Shown here: in pieces, positions 17,147 to 26,405 of the stretch
Layout of the letters: the number at the start of each line of letters is the position of its first letter
How positions within the stretch are numbered: the first letter of the stretch is position 1
Source: CAIQQQ01 sp040399685
Lineage (GTDB): Bacteria > Pseudomonadota > Alphaproteobacteria > Acetobacterales > Acetobacteraceae
Assembly (NCBI GenBank): GCA_040399685.1
Contig: JBBART010000025.1
Span: forward strand, 1 to 64,000
Length of the DNA stretch: 64,000 bases
Direction of reading: 5' to 3'
Made by a program: the position numbers and the translations under genes
The notes under the pieces: model-generated
Told to the model about the DNA's origin: nothing
Seen by the model: only the letters and a program-made list of their open reading frames with translations
Database searches by the model: none

Positions 17147-17683
17147 TTAAGCCGCGGCTTCGTCGCGGCGATCACGAACTTTCACATACGCAAGCTGGGC
17201 ATGCTCGCTGCAATACGGCTTGTTGTGCGAGGCGTCCGAGTCACAGAAACGAAAGCTCTTGGTGCCCGGCTCGCCGATCGGCCAACAGCACGTCACCGAG
17301 CGCGAACGCACCGGCGAGATCTGGCGCAGCACGGTTGGACGGATCGGCTCGCGCACCACAACCACCGGCGCGGGCGCCACGATGACGGGAATTTCGCGAA
17401 CCGGCGCAACCTCAAGTTCAACCTCGACGGCAACCGCCACCTCGGCCACCGGCAACGGCGGCAGGGTTGGGCCGGTGACGCGACGCGGAGCAGCCACACG
17501 CGGCGCGCCGGTGCCGCTCGCATCGCGGCGGATGGGAGACGGACGGGCCGGCAGATTGAGGCGATGCGCCTTGCCGACAACCGCGTTTTTAGAGACGGCC
17601 ATGCGCCGGCCTATTTCGGCTGTGGAATGACCCTCATCCCACAATACCCGCAGACGGGCGATAGCCTCGTCATTCCAGTCCAT
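17147..17683 (-). CDS. gcrA: GcrA-family cell-cycle regulator
   Basis: GcrA is an alphaproteobacterial transcription factor. It binds sigma70 and acts at promoters carrying GANTC sites methylated by CcrM. The 178-aa protein has the typical N-terminal helix-turn-helix (WNDEAIARLRVLWDEGHSTA and SKNAVVGKAHRLNLPARPSP). A Pro/Val-rich linker follows, then the C-terminal CCWPIGEPGTKSFRFC block that contacts sigma. The ATG at 17683 starts exactly at the conserved MDWNDE. A GANTC site lies upstream (17751-17755). Confidence 0.93.
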   Translation of the reverse strand: MDWNDEAIARLRVLWDEGHSTAEIGRRMAVSKNAVVGKAHRLNLPARPSPIRRDASGTGAPRVAAPRRVTGPTLPPLPVAEVAVAVEVELEVAPVREIPVIVAPAPVVVVREPIRPTVLRQISPVRSRSVTCCWPIGEPGTKSFRFCDSDASHNKPYCSEHAQLAYVKVRDRRDEAAA

Positions 17684-17716
17684 ATGTTGGCACCCTTCTG
17701 CGATCCACTACTAGAT

Positions 17717-17755
17717 ACAGTAGCAGGCACAGGTCCCCCGGCTCAACATCGACTC
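17717..17755 (-). promoter_or_regulatory. Candidate gcrA promoter with adjacent GANTC site
   Basis: On the minus strand TTGAGC (17741-17746) is followed after 18 nt by TACTGT (17717-17722), a plausible -35/-10 pair. GACTC, a possible CcrM methylation site, sits at 17751-17755, just upstream of the -35. A small dyad CTACT-N6-AGTAG (17708-17723) overlaps the -10. No experimental support. Confidence 0.4.
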
Positions 17756-17842
17756 GCGTCAATGGCGCAAAAACTTGTGGACAACTCGGTCCCGTGCCCA
17801 AGATCTGGTGGTCACGGCCCGAAATGGGATATTTTTGAGGCC

Positions 17843-18799
17843 CTAGGGGAACAGAAGCCCCTTCTTCAACATCCCATGGATGCCTTTCTCGCCGTTGACG
17901 GTCTGCGTCACCCGGAAATCCACTGCCAGCGAGCAGAACTGATATGCCTCTTCGCGCGACAAGTTAGAGCGGGCGCAGATGAACGCGATCATCTGGCGCA
18001 GCGCCTGCTTCATCGCGAGGTCGAGATCCTCGTTCATGCCCATCGTGATGTAATGCGTCGCCGTCTCACCGCGCGGATAGGCCAGCAGCGGCTGCTCGCC
18101 CTGCTGTTTGTGCAACGTGAGCGTGAAAGTGCCGGTGAGGCAGATTTCCAGCGCGTTGATGCATACCTCGCCGTCACCCTGCACGCCGTGGCCGTCACCG
18201 GCCGAGAACAGCGCGCCAGGCGCCCAGACTGGAAGGAACAACGTGGCGCCCTCGCCGAGTTCCTTGTTGTCCAGATTGCCGCCGTGTTCGCGTGGCTGCA
18301 CGGTGGAGATGGTGCCATAATTGGGCTTTGGCGCCACGCCCATCACGCCGAAGAATGGCGCCAGCGGCAGTTCCAACCCATACGGGAGGCGGCCGATCTT
18401 GCGATGCTTGTCCACGGTGATGTGGCTGATGAACCGCTCGGGGAAATCCTCCGGCAGCGTGCCGACCAGCGGACGGAAGCCGCAGAAGCCCCAATCGGCA
18501 CCGAATTCGATCTTGTCGATATGCACCTCCAGCATGTCGCCGGGCATCGCACCCTCAACGGCCACGGGACCGGTGATGATGTGGCCACCGGCGCGCGGCA
18601 GGTCGGAGGCATGAATGGCGGTCAGCGCGGGCGGGATCTTCAACCCCAGGCTCGCGGGCGGCAACGTGTCCGGACCGCCGGAGACGCATTCAAGAACCAC
18701 GGTTTCGCCCGACTTGATTGTCACCACCGGCGGGAAGCTGGCGTCGAACAGGCCCCAGCGGCAGGTCTGCGGTGTGGCGGCTACGTGATGCATGGTCAT
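17843..18799 (-). CDS. Acetamidase/formamidase family protein
   Basis: The 318-aa protein belongs to the FmdA/AmdA amidohydrolase family, which splits formamide or acetamide to ammonia and the acid. Family features include the N-terminal VVLECVSGG, GPVAVEGAMPGDMLEVHI and GWGF-like ADWGFCGF. It also has GGNLDNKELGEGATLFLPVW and the acidic GDGHGVQGDGEVCINALE block thought to form the active site. The substrate cannot be assigned. The ATG at 18799 is followed by a second Met two codons later. It lies 159 bp upstream of gcrA on the same strand and 94 bp after bluB. Confidence 0.85.
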   Translation of the reverse strand: MTMHHVAATPQTCRWGLFDASFPPVVTIKSGETVVLECVSGGPDTLPPASLGLKIPPALTAIHASDLPRAGGHIITGPVAVEGAMPGDMLEVHIDKIEFGADWGFCGFRPLVGTLPEDFPERFISHITVDKHRKIGRLPYGLELPLAPFFGVMGVAPKPNYGTISTVQPREHGGNLDNKELGEGATLFLPVWAPGALFSAGDGHGVQGDGEVCINALEICLTGTFTLTLHKQQGEQPLLAYPRGETATHYITMGMNEDLDLAMKQALRQMIAFICARSNLSREEAYQFCSLAVDFRVTQTVNGEKGIHGMLKKGLLFP

Positions 18800-18893
18800 G
18801 CGTCGGCGCTCTCCGGAACGGCAGCCTCAATCTCGCTGCCTCCCCATACTCTCCATGCCGCCACCGCGTCGCAGCAAGGGGGGATCGTTCGAT

Positions 18894-19559
18894 TTAACGT
18901 CGAATTAAATGCGACGCCGCCGGACTGCGATGTTCCCACCCCAGCAATGCCAGTTCCGGCGTGTTGCTCTCAACGCTGGGGGTGCCGAGGCAAAAATAAC
19001 CGATAAAGCGCCAGCATTCCGGCACATCCAACGCGGATTTCACGGCCACCGGGTCCAGAATCGACACCCAACCCAGCCCCAGGCCCATGGCCCGGGCGGC
19101 AAGCCACAGGGTGTGAACCGCCATCACTGCCGAGTATTCAGTGGTCTCCGGCATGGTGGCGCGGCCGAGGCCCCTGCCCTGCGCGGGGTCAGGCTCGGAG
19201 AACACCGCAAGATGGCAGGGCGCCTGGTCCAGGCCCGCCAGCTTCAGCCTGGCGTACCGGCCAGAATCGGCAGCATCGCGCGCGGCAAGAGCGTCTGCGT
19301 TGCACGCCAGGAAACTGGACCGAACCACGGCCCGGCGCTCCGGCGCCTCAACCGTCACGAAGCGCCACGGCTGGCTCAGTCCGACAGACGGCGCAAGATC
19401 GGCCAGTTCCAGCAGCGCCGCAAGCGTGGCCTCGGGCACCGGATCGGGGCGGAAATGCCGCACATCCCGGCGCCAGCGGAACAGATCGACCAGCTTGTCC
19501 CGAAACGTCGCGTCGAACGCCGGCGGTTGGGCGGCGTCAGAGATGAAATTCAGCCGCAA
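18894..19559 (-). CDS. bluB: 5,6-Dimethylbenzimidazole synthase
   Basis: BluB consumes reduced FMN and oxygen to make 5,6-dimethylbenzimidazole, the lower ligand of vitamin B12. The roughly 221-aa product has nitroreductase-fold hallmarks specific to BluB: FRWRRDVRHFR, APSVGLSQPWRFV, RATMPETTEYS and HTLWLAARAMGLGLGWVSIL. No ATG or GTG lies near the expected N-terminus. The TTG at 19559 gives a normal length and overlaps the mtnC stop by 23 bp, suggesting translational coupling. A longer reading through mtnC has no family support. Other B12 genes are not in the window. Confidence 0.88.
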   Translation of the reverse strand: MRLNFISDAAQPPAFDATFRDKLVDLFRWRRDVRHFRPDPVPEATLAALLELADLAPSVGLSQPWRFVTVEAPERRAVVRSSFLACNADALAARDAADSGRYARLKLAGLDQAPCHLAVFSEPDPAQGRGLGRATMPETTEYSAVMAVHTLWLAARAMGLGLGWVSILDPVAVKSALDVPECWRFIGYFCLGTPSVESNTPELALLGWEHRSPAASHLIRR

Positions 19560-20211
19560 CGGCGCCGAAATCGGCAGCAACGCTGTGGCGGTCCGACGCA
19601 ATGGTGCCGTCCTCGGCCCGCACCAACTGGCAGGTGCGAAGGCCCGCGGTGGTGGCGGCGTCCAGCTCGGCTTCGATATCAGACAGGAACAGCACCTCGG
19701 CCGGCGGCACGTTGATGCCGATGCACAGCCGGTCGTAGCTGGAAGGTTCGCGCTTGCCGCCCACATTGGTGTCGAAGAATCCGGCAAACAGGCTCGTCAT
19801 GTCGCCCTCCGCCGAGTTCGCGAACAGCATCTTTTGCGCAGCCACCGAGCCGGATGAATACACGTAAAGCCGCAGGCCCGACCGCCGCCAGCGGCGCAAA
19901 GCGGGTGCCACATCAGGGTAAACAGCGCCCTTGATGGAACCATCGGCGTATCCGGCATCCCAGATCAGCCCCTGGAGCGCCTTCAACGGCGTGACCTTGG
20001 CGTCTTCGTCCATCCACTGAAGCAGCGTGTCCAGAACCGGGCGGCCCGGCACCATCCCCGCCACTTCGGCGATGATCGGCGCCGCCTGCGGCATGATCAG
20101 TACTTTTTCCAGCCGAGCGCGGGCATAGGGAAACAACACGTCGCGCACGAAGGCGATCGGCGTGGTGGTGCCCTCAATATCCGTGATGACCGCCGCCGGG
20201 GGCAGCATCAT
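19537..20211 (-). CDS. mtnC: Acireductone synthase (enolase-phosphatase E1)
   Basis: MtnC converts 2,3-diketo-5-methylthiopentyl-1-phosphate to the acireductone in methionine salvage, acting as both enolase and phosphatase. The 224-aa HAD-fold protein has the catalytic ITDIEGTTTPIAFV motif, the second HAD motif YSSGSVAAQKMLF and the metal-binding LFLSDIEAELDAA. The ATG at 20211 overlaps the mtnD stop (ATGA), and a second Met follows at once. It lies in the order mtnB-mtnD-mtnC. Confidence 0.94.
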   Translation of the reverse strand: MMLPPAAVITDIEGTTTPIAFVRDVLFPYARARLEKVLIMPQAAPIIAEVAGMVPGRPVLDTLLQWMDEDAKVTPLKALQGLIWDAGYADGSIKGAVYPDVAPALRRWRRSGLRLYVYSSGSVAAQKMLFANSAEGDMTSLFAGFFDTNVGGKREPSSYDRLCIGINVPPAEVLFLSDIEAELDAATTAGLRTCQLVRAEDGTIASDRHSVAADFGAVAAEFHL

Positions 20212-20756
20212 GCGCTCGTGACTGCGGGGAACTTCTCACTGATCGCGTCGCCGGTGAAATGCGCTACCCAGCCGGACGTGTCGCTGAACACCCGCAGCGC
20301 TGTGAAGAACGGCGCGTCACCGGCATCGAACCAATGCTGGGTGTTGGCCGGCACGCTGATGAGGTCGCCCTGGACGCAATGCGCGTCCCACACCTTGCCA
20401 TCGACATGCATGATGAAATTGCCCGAGCCATGGACGAAAAAGCGCACTTCGTCCTCGGTGTGGGTGTGCTCGGCCAGGAATTTCTGCCGCAAGGCGCCGG
20501 CCTGCGGATGATCGGGCGTGAGTTTGATCACGTCGGACGAACCCGCGCCGATGGCGCCCATCAGTTCGTCCAGATACGGCTTGTAGGCCGCCAGGATCGT
20601 CTCGGCGCTATCATCGGGCGATAATTCAATCGGGCTCTGCCAGCGCTCGAACCGCACGCCGATGGCGGACAATTCGCGGGCGATCTCGGCGGCGTCGTCT
20701 GTGGCGACAACCGGGGTGCCCGGCGCGTCGTCGCGAAACACGGTCAGTCGGCTCAT
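20208..20756 (-). CDS. mtnD: Acireductone dioxygenase
   Basis: MtnD oxidises the acireductone. The Fe form gives formate and the methionine precursor 2-oxo-4-methylthiobutanoate; the Ni form gives off-pathway products and CO. The 182-aa cupin has the metal ligands in EHTHTEDEVRFFV (His-x-His and Glu) and a distal His in ANTQHWFDAG. The ATG at 20756 overlaps the mtnB stop by 4 bp, and the stop overlaps mtnC. Confidence 0.95.
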   Translation of the reverse strand: MSRLTVFRDDAPGTPVVATDDAAEIARELSAIGVRFERWQSPIELSPDDSAETILAAYKPYLDELMGAIGAGSSDVIKLTPDHPQAGALRQKFLAEHTHTEDEVRFFVHGSGNFIMHVDGKVWDAHCVQGDLISVPANTQHWFDAGDAPFFTALRVFSDTSGWVAHFTGDAISEKFPAVTSA

Positions 20757-21364
20757 CGTGCAAATTTCCTTCGTTCAAGCTCGCAGGCGAGAAGAAACTC
20801 CAACCCTTCGAGGCGCGCCAAGGCGGAGTCCATATCGGGACCCCATATATAGACGCCGTGACCGCGAATCAGATAGCCCAGAGGGGTGCCTCCCACGAGG
20901 ACCGGCTCTGCAACCGCCGCCAGACGGGCGATGTCCTGGTCGTTGTCGAACACGGGCAGATCGAGTGCCACATCATGCGTGGACTGGCCCTCGAACACCT
21001 TCAGCACTTCATACTGCGCCAGTCGAATCGAAGAACCGCCCAGCATCGACAGCACAGTGCCGGCCACAGAATGGCCATGCAGGACGGCGCCCGCGGACGG
21101 GAACAGCCGGTATATTTGGCAGTGGAGCAAGGTTTCGGCGCTGGAACGCGCATCCGGCGTTAGGGCGACGCCGGCCAGATCGACCTGCATCACCGCGCCT
21201 GCGTCCAGAAAGCCTTTATGACCACCGCTGCGGGTAATCGCCAGACGCTGCGAATCGAGCCGCACGCTGATGTTGCCCGCAGTGGCCGGAACCCAGTTGC
21301 GGCTGTCCATTCGGCGTCCGGCCCGGACGATCGCCTCGATCGCCCAGGCAGGAGTCTGTGTCAT
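20753..21364 (-). CDS. mtnB: Methylthioribulose-1-phosphate dehydratase
   Basis: MtnB dehydrates 5-methylthioribulose-1-phosphate in methionine salvage. The roughly 203-aa class II aldolase-fold protein has the N-terminal NWVPATAGNISVRLD block, the zinc ligands in LHGHSVAGTVLS and a second His in RGHGVYIWG. I chose the ATG at 21364; a GTG at 21373 gives three more residues. It follows tatA by a few bases and overlaps mtnD. mtnA and mtnK, which make its substrate, are not in the window. Confidence 0.93.
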   Translation of the reverse strand: MTQTPAWAIEAIVRAGRRMDSRNWVPATAGNISVRLDSQRLAITRSGGHKGFLDAGAVMQVDLAGVALTPDARSSAETLLHCQIYRLFPSAGAVLHGHSVAGTVLSMLGGSSIRLAQYEVLKVFEGQSTHDVALDLPVFDNDQDIARLAAVAEPVLVGGTPLGYLIRGHGVYIWGPDMDSALARLEGLEFLLACELERRKFAR

Positions 21365-21373
21365 CGGCAGCAC

Positions 21374-21619
21374 TCAGGAGTGATGTGCGGCCGTTGTCGT
21401 CGTGCCGGCGGCCGTCGTGGTGCCAGGCGCGGGAATGGAGCCGGTCGGCTTTTCGGCCTCGGCTTCCATCGACGCGTCAGGCTCGTCGGCCATATTCTTC
21501 TTGAACGATTTGATGCCCTTGGCAAAATCGCCCATCAGGTTGCTCACCTTGCCGCTGCCGAACAGCAGCAACACGACCATGAGCACGACCAGCCAATGCC
21601 AGATGCTGAAACTACCCAT
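21374..21619 (-). CDS. tatA: Twin-arginine translocase subunit TatA/TatE
   Basis: An 81-aa TatA-type protein: an N-terminal membrane helix (SIWHWLVVLMVVLLLFG), the conserved Phe-Gly hinge, and an amphipathic helix (GDFAKGIKSFKKNMADE). An acidic linker and a low-complexity Thr/Ala/Gly tail ending in His-His-Ser follow. A strong ribosome-binding site (GGAGGGG) 3 nt upstream fixes the ATG at 21619. tatB and tatC are not adjacent; instead it heads the mtnBDC-bluB genes. Confidence 0.92.
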   Translation of the reverse strand: MGSFSIWHWLVVLMVVLLLFGSGKVSNLMGDFAKGIKSFKKNMADEPDASMEAEAEKPTGSIPAPGTTTAAGTTTTAAHHS

Positions 21620-21707
21620 ACGCCCCTCCATCGGACTTCATTGTCCATGACATGGCGCACAGGGACGAGCGACGCAAGCGCTCCGGCGCAGCTTTCACAT
21701 TACGTCT

Positions 21708-22310
21708 TTACAACGCCCGGCTCGCGAGCAGCCGCGCGCGGGGTGCCGGACGGCCCTTGGCGGCGCTCAACGCCAGTTGTCCCGCCGTCGGTGTGGCCCG
21801 CACCAATTCCTCGCGGGAGGCCGGGGTGGGCGGCAGAATAAATCCGTAGGTGGGATAGCCATGACTGCCAAGCTGGCCGATCGGCGGCCACCAGACCCTG
21901 ACCTCGGTCCAGTCGTTGCGCTCGGACACGTCCACCACGAGTTGGTCGACATCGAGCACACCGGCCACCCAGTTCGCCTGCGTCACCTCCACCTGCCGGG
22001 GGCCCAGAATGCGCGAAACCACCGACGCATGGCCCGATGCCAGCCGTTGCTCGCGCTGGAACACCAAAGCGCTGCCGAGCACAGGCCGGTTGGCACGCAT
22101 ATATCGCCCATCCGCCTGCTCCCACCAGCTCGCGGCGTCCCCATACAGGGCGATGCCGGACAGTTCACGGGCAAAGGGGGCGCAGTTGATTCCGGGGTAG
22201 GATGTGCCGCTGGAGGCAAGCCCACGGCCGCCAGATCCGGCGCAGGCCGACAAAGCGCCGGCCAGCAACACGACAGCCAGACGCAGAACGATGCGGGTCG
22301 CATGGATCAT
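21708..22310 (-). CDS. CHAP-domain lipoprotein, putative peptidoglycan hydrolase
   Basis: The 200-aa protein starts with a lipoprotein signal (lipobox LSAC, Cys23). The CHAP domain has its putative nucleophile at Cys43 (GINCAPFAREL) and a catalytic His in SGHASVVSRI. It also has the GSALVFQRE and VTQANW strands typical of secreted CHAP amidase/endopeptidases. A cell-wall cleavage role is inferred from the family. It is anchored in the envelope and precedes tatA by 88 bp on the same strand. Confidence 0.82.
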   Translation of the reverse strand: MIHATRIVLRLAVVLLAGALSACAGSGGRGLASSGTSYPGINCAPFARELSGIALYGDAASWWEQADGRYMRANRPVLGSALVFQREQRLASGHASVVSRILGPRQVEVTQANWVAGVLDVDQLVVDVSERNDWTEVRVWWPPIGQLGSHGYPTYGFILPPTPASREELVRATPTAGQLALSAAKGRPAPRARLLASRAL

Positions 22311-22374
22311 CGTTGGGCAATAGCAGAAACCGCCGCGGAGTGTCAGTGGTTAAAGCATTTCTCGCGGGCCGGCA

Positions 22375-22677
22375 TCATCGAAACAACCACACGGCCCACG
22401 CCGCCGCAAGACCCACCGTGATCGACAGCGGCAGGCTGCGGGTGGCCAGCATCACCGCCGCCGTGGCCACCGCCCCCACCAGTGGCTGCAATCCGCCCTT
22501 GATGATGGCCGGCACCACGAAACTGACAAACAGCGCGCCCGGGATGTAGGCCATGATCGCCCGCAGCGTGGGGCTGGGGCTGATCTGGCGAAACAGCCAA
22601 TAGCCGCCGGCACGGCAGGCATAGGTGGCGATCGCCATCAGCACGAACGCCGTGAGGTTCCAGGGATCAAAGGTCAT
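22375..22677 (-). CDS. azlD: AzlD-family branched-chain amino acid exporter subunit
   Basis: A 100-aa protein with three or four hydrophobic helices, including the family pattern AYIPGALFVSFVVPAI and a C-terminal PLSITVGLAAAWAVWLFR. AzlD pairs with AzlC, as YgaH does with YgaZ, to export valine and related amino acids. Its ATG overlaps the azlC stop by 4 bp. Confidence 0.9.
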   Translation of the reverse strand: MTFDPWNLTAFVLMAIATYACRAGGYWLFRQISPSPTLRAIMAYIPGALFVSFVVPAIIKGGLQPLVGAVATAAVMLATRSLPLSITVGLAAAWAVWLFR

Positions 22678-23390
22678 GCCGCACGCTTCTCACGCCGACG
22701 ATCTCGCAGGCCGCCGGTGATGCTGCCCGCCAATGCCCCCGCGACGATATAGTAGAATGTGCCCGGCAGCAGTTGGGCCATGCCCGCCGACACGCAGCCG
22801 GCCACCGCCCATGGCAGCACGTCCACGCGCCCACGCCACATCGTCGCCAGCATCGCCACGAACACGCCCAGGGCCGTGAAGAACAATGGATGCCCCGGCT
22901 CAGGCCGGATCTGGCTGCCCAGAATATGGCCCAACGCTGACGTGCCGACCCACATCAGCCACAAGGCCATGCCGCTGCCCATCAGGTAGCCGGCATCACG
23001 CCCCCCGGCGTTCATCTCGCGCAGCGACAACGCCCAGTTCTGGTCCACTGTCATAAACAGGCTGCCCCACAGCCGCCAGCCGCGCATGTGGTTCAGCCAG
23101 GGCGCCAGCACCGGGCCCATCAGCGCAAACCGCAGATTGACGACGAAGGCGGCCAGCGTGACGGAGATCAGATCCGGCGGATGTCCCCAGATCGCCAGCG
23201 CCACCACCTGGGCAGCCCCTGCATAGACAAGCCCGCTCATCAGCGAGATCTCGCCCACCGACATACCGACGCCCTGCGCCATGATGCCGCACACCAGCCC
23301 GAACGGGGTCATGCCCACCAGCAGCGGAAACGAATCCTTGGCGCCGCGCAGCATGCCCGCGCGGGTGAAAACAACCGGGGTGTCGGTCAC
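22674..23390 (-). CDS. azlC: AzlC-family branched-chain amino acid exporter
   Basis: The 238-aa membrane protein contains the AzlC/YgaZ signatures FPLLVGMTPFGLVCGIMAQG, LVYAGAAQVVAL and NLRFALMGPVLAPWL, with several transmembrane segments. It is the large subunit of an amino-acid efflux pair with AzlD. The start is a GTG overlapping the recX stop (GTGA). The next internal Met would remove only the first ten or so residues. Confidence 0.92.
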   Translation of the reverse strand: MTDTPVVFTRAGMLRGAKDSFPLLVGMTPFGLVCGIMAQGVGMSVGEISLMSGLVYAGAAQVVALAIWGHPPDLISVTLAAFVVNLRFALMGPVLAPWLNHMRGWRLWGSLFMTVDQNWALSLREMNAGGRDAGYLMGSGMALWLMWVGTSALGHILGSQIRPEPGHPLFFTALGVFVAMLATMWRGRVDVLPWAVAGCVSAGMAQLLPGTFYYIVAGALAGSITGGLRDRRREKRAA

Positions 23391-23953
23391 GCCTGCTTCA
23401 GCCGGATCACCAGCGCCTCGGCCGCCTCTGTATCCATCGCCATTGCCTGGTTCGCCACTTCATGCTCGAAGCCGGCGCGCGCCAGCATTCCCATTTCCCG
23501 AATTTCGTTCGGTTCGACATCTGGCCGGCGATACGGCCCGATTCGCCGGCGGCGCGCCAGGGCCAGGCAAGCGGCCAGTTGCATCTCCGGATCATCCGGC
23601 AACGCCGCCCGCACAACCTCACGGTCAACACCGCGCGCGCCCAGATGCGCTGCCACTGCACGGGACGATCTTCCTGCGCGGGTCAAGGTCCGCGCCCGGC
23701 TTTCGGCGAACGCTGCGTCGTCGATCACGCCAGCCGCCACCAGACGCTGCGCCACGTCGCGCACGGCCCGGCGTAAATTCGCAATGATTTCAGGGTCGGC
23801 ATCACCCACAGCGCGCACCCAACGGTCCACCCGGCGGTTCAACACGCGGATGATCCCGGCCTGGGTGGTGCCGTAGCGGGCAAGATGCGCCAATGCCGCT
23901 TCATGCAGCCGCGACGGCGTGGGCGCGGGCCCGGCGGGTTTTGGATCAGCCAT
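23387..23953 (-). CDS. recX: RecX-family regulatory protein
   Basis: The roughly 188-aa helical protein matches RecX, a modulator of RecA filaments, in its repeat pattern: ALAHLARYGTTQAG, RLVAAGVIDDAAFAESRAR and GRSSRAVAAHLGARGVDRE. The C-terminus (ALVIRLKQA) is basic. The ATG at 23953 is chosen because the residues before it are atypical; an ATG 19 codons upstream is possible. recA is not in the window. It is divergent from argD across 223 bp in which I see no convincing promoter. Confidence 0.82.
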   Translation of the reverse strand: MADPKPAGPAPTPSRLHEAALAHLARYGTTQAGIIRVLNRRVDRWVRAVGDADPEIIANLRRAVRDVAQRLVAAGVIDDAAFAESRARTLTRAGRSSRAVAAHLGARGVDREVVRAALPDDPEMQLAACLALARRRRIGPYRRPDVEPNEIREMGMLARAGFEHEVANQAMAMDTEAAEALVIRLKQA

Positions 23954-24176
23954 GGCGCACGATGCCACGTCGTTCCCTCTCGCGTCCGGCGTTGGTTGCA
24001 ATTGTGCCATGCGCAATCAAACCCCGGATACTCCTCTGCATCTGCGCGTGCTGTTTGACTTCGCAGGTCCGCCCCGGCCATGCTCCATCTTTCCGGAACT
24101 GCGCGCACAGGGGTGCGTTGGCAGGACAAACCCGGAACGATGCCCTCCCGAGGGCAGATTTTGAGGATACGAGGAT

Positions 24177-25384
<1,208 letters not shown>

Positions 25385-25388
<4 letters not shown>

Positions 25389-26356
25389 GCGCCGTGAACC
25401 GAAGTCCGGAACAGAACGGCGGCACCAAGACCGGAGGGGTGGCGGAAGCCCCCCGCCACTTCCTGGATCTCGCCGATTTCGACACTGCCACGCTGCGGCG
25501 GATGCTCGATGTTGCGAGCCATTTCAAGACGGCCGACACCAATTCGCGCCCGCTGGCTGGCAAGACAATCGCGCTGATCTTCGACAAGCCGTCCACCCGC
25601 ACCCGCGTCAGCTTCGAAGTGGCGATGCGCCAGTTGGGCGGCGACGTGATCGTGCTGTCATCGCGTGACACCCAGCTCGGGCGCGGCGAAAGCATCGCCG
25701 ACACCGCCCGCGTGCTGTCGCGCTATGTCGATGCCATCATGATGCGCACCGATGCGCCGGAGAAGCTGGCGGAACTGGCGAAATACGCCACCGTGCCGGT
25801 GATCAACGGCCTGACGGCGGCGTCGCATCCCTGCCAGCTGATGGCCGATGTGCTGACCTTCGAGGAACATCGCGGCCCAATCGCCGGCCAGATCGTCGCC
25901 TGGTGCGGCGATGGCAACAACGTCGCCCGCAGCTGGATCGAAGCCGCCGCCCGCTTCAACTTCACGCTGCGGATCGCCACGCCTGAGCCTGACAAGCTGC
26001 CATCGGATTTGATCGAATGGGCCAGGAGCCAGGGCGCGTCCATCGAGCTGATGAGCAGCCCGGAAGAGGCGGTGTCCGGCGCGCGATGCGTGGTGACCGA
26101 TTCGTGGGTCAGCATGGCGGACGACGACACCGCCGGTAACCGCCACAACCTGCTGTCACCCTATCAGGTGACCGAGGCGCTGATGGCCAAGGCCGCGCCG
26201 GATGCCATCTTCATGCATTGCCTTCCCGCCCATCGCGGTGAGGAAGTGACCGAAGGCGTCATCGACGGCCCGCAATCCGTGGTGTTCGACGAAGCCGAGA
26301 ACCGTCTGCATGCCCAGAAAGGCGTGCTGGCCTGGACCATGGGCGCGCTGCGTTAA
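25385..26356 (+). CDS. argF: Ornithine carbamoyltransferase
   Basis: ArgF makes citrulline from ornithine and carbamoyl phosphate. The 323-aa protein has the carbamoyl-phosphate motif KPSTRTRVSF, the helix TAASHPCQLMADVLT, the ornithine-side DSWVSMADDD and the catalytic Cys in MHCLPAHRGEE. The ATG at 25385 overlaps the argD stop (ATGA); longer upstream readings lie inside argD in another frame. A family A palindrome follows the stop. Confidence 0.96.
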
Positions 26357-26360
26357 ATCT

Positions 26361-26405
26361 GTTGGGCGTTGCCCGACCTACGGTGTAGGTCAGGCAACGC
26401 CCGAC
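26361..26405. repeat. Dispersed palindrome, family A copy 2
   Basis: GTTGGGCGTTGCCCGACCTAC, a GGT loop and a near-perfect complementary arm (one mismatch and one wobble in 21 pairs). It fills the gap between the convergent argF and MFS genes. The right arm contains the last codons and stop of the MFS gene. Confidence 0.85.

Noticed and set aside
18894..19787. A longer 297-codon reading of bluB starting inside mtnC
   Set aside because: The first 76 residues are mtnC sequence in another frame with no BluB character. The TTG at 19559 gives the normal family length.
23954..24176. Promoter or riboswitch in the recX/argD divergent gap
   Set aside because: A TTGACT occurs at 24055 but no good -10 follows at the right distance. 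I see no conserved riboswitch or ArgR-like palindrome.
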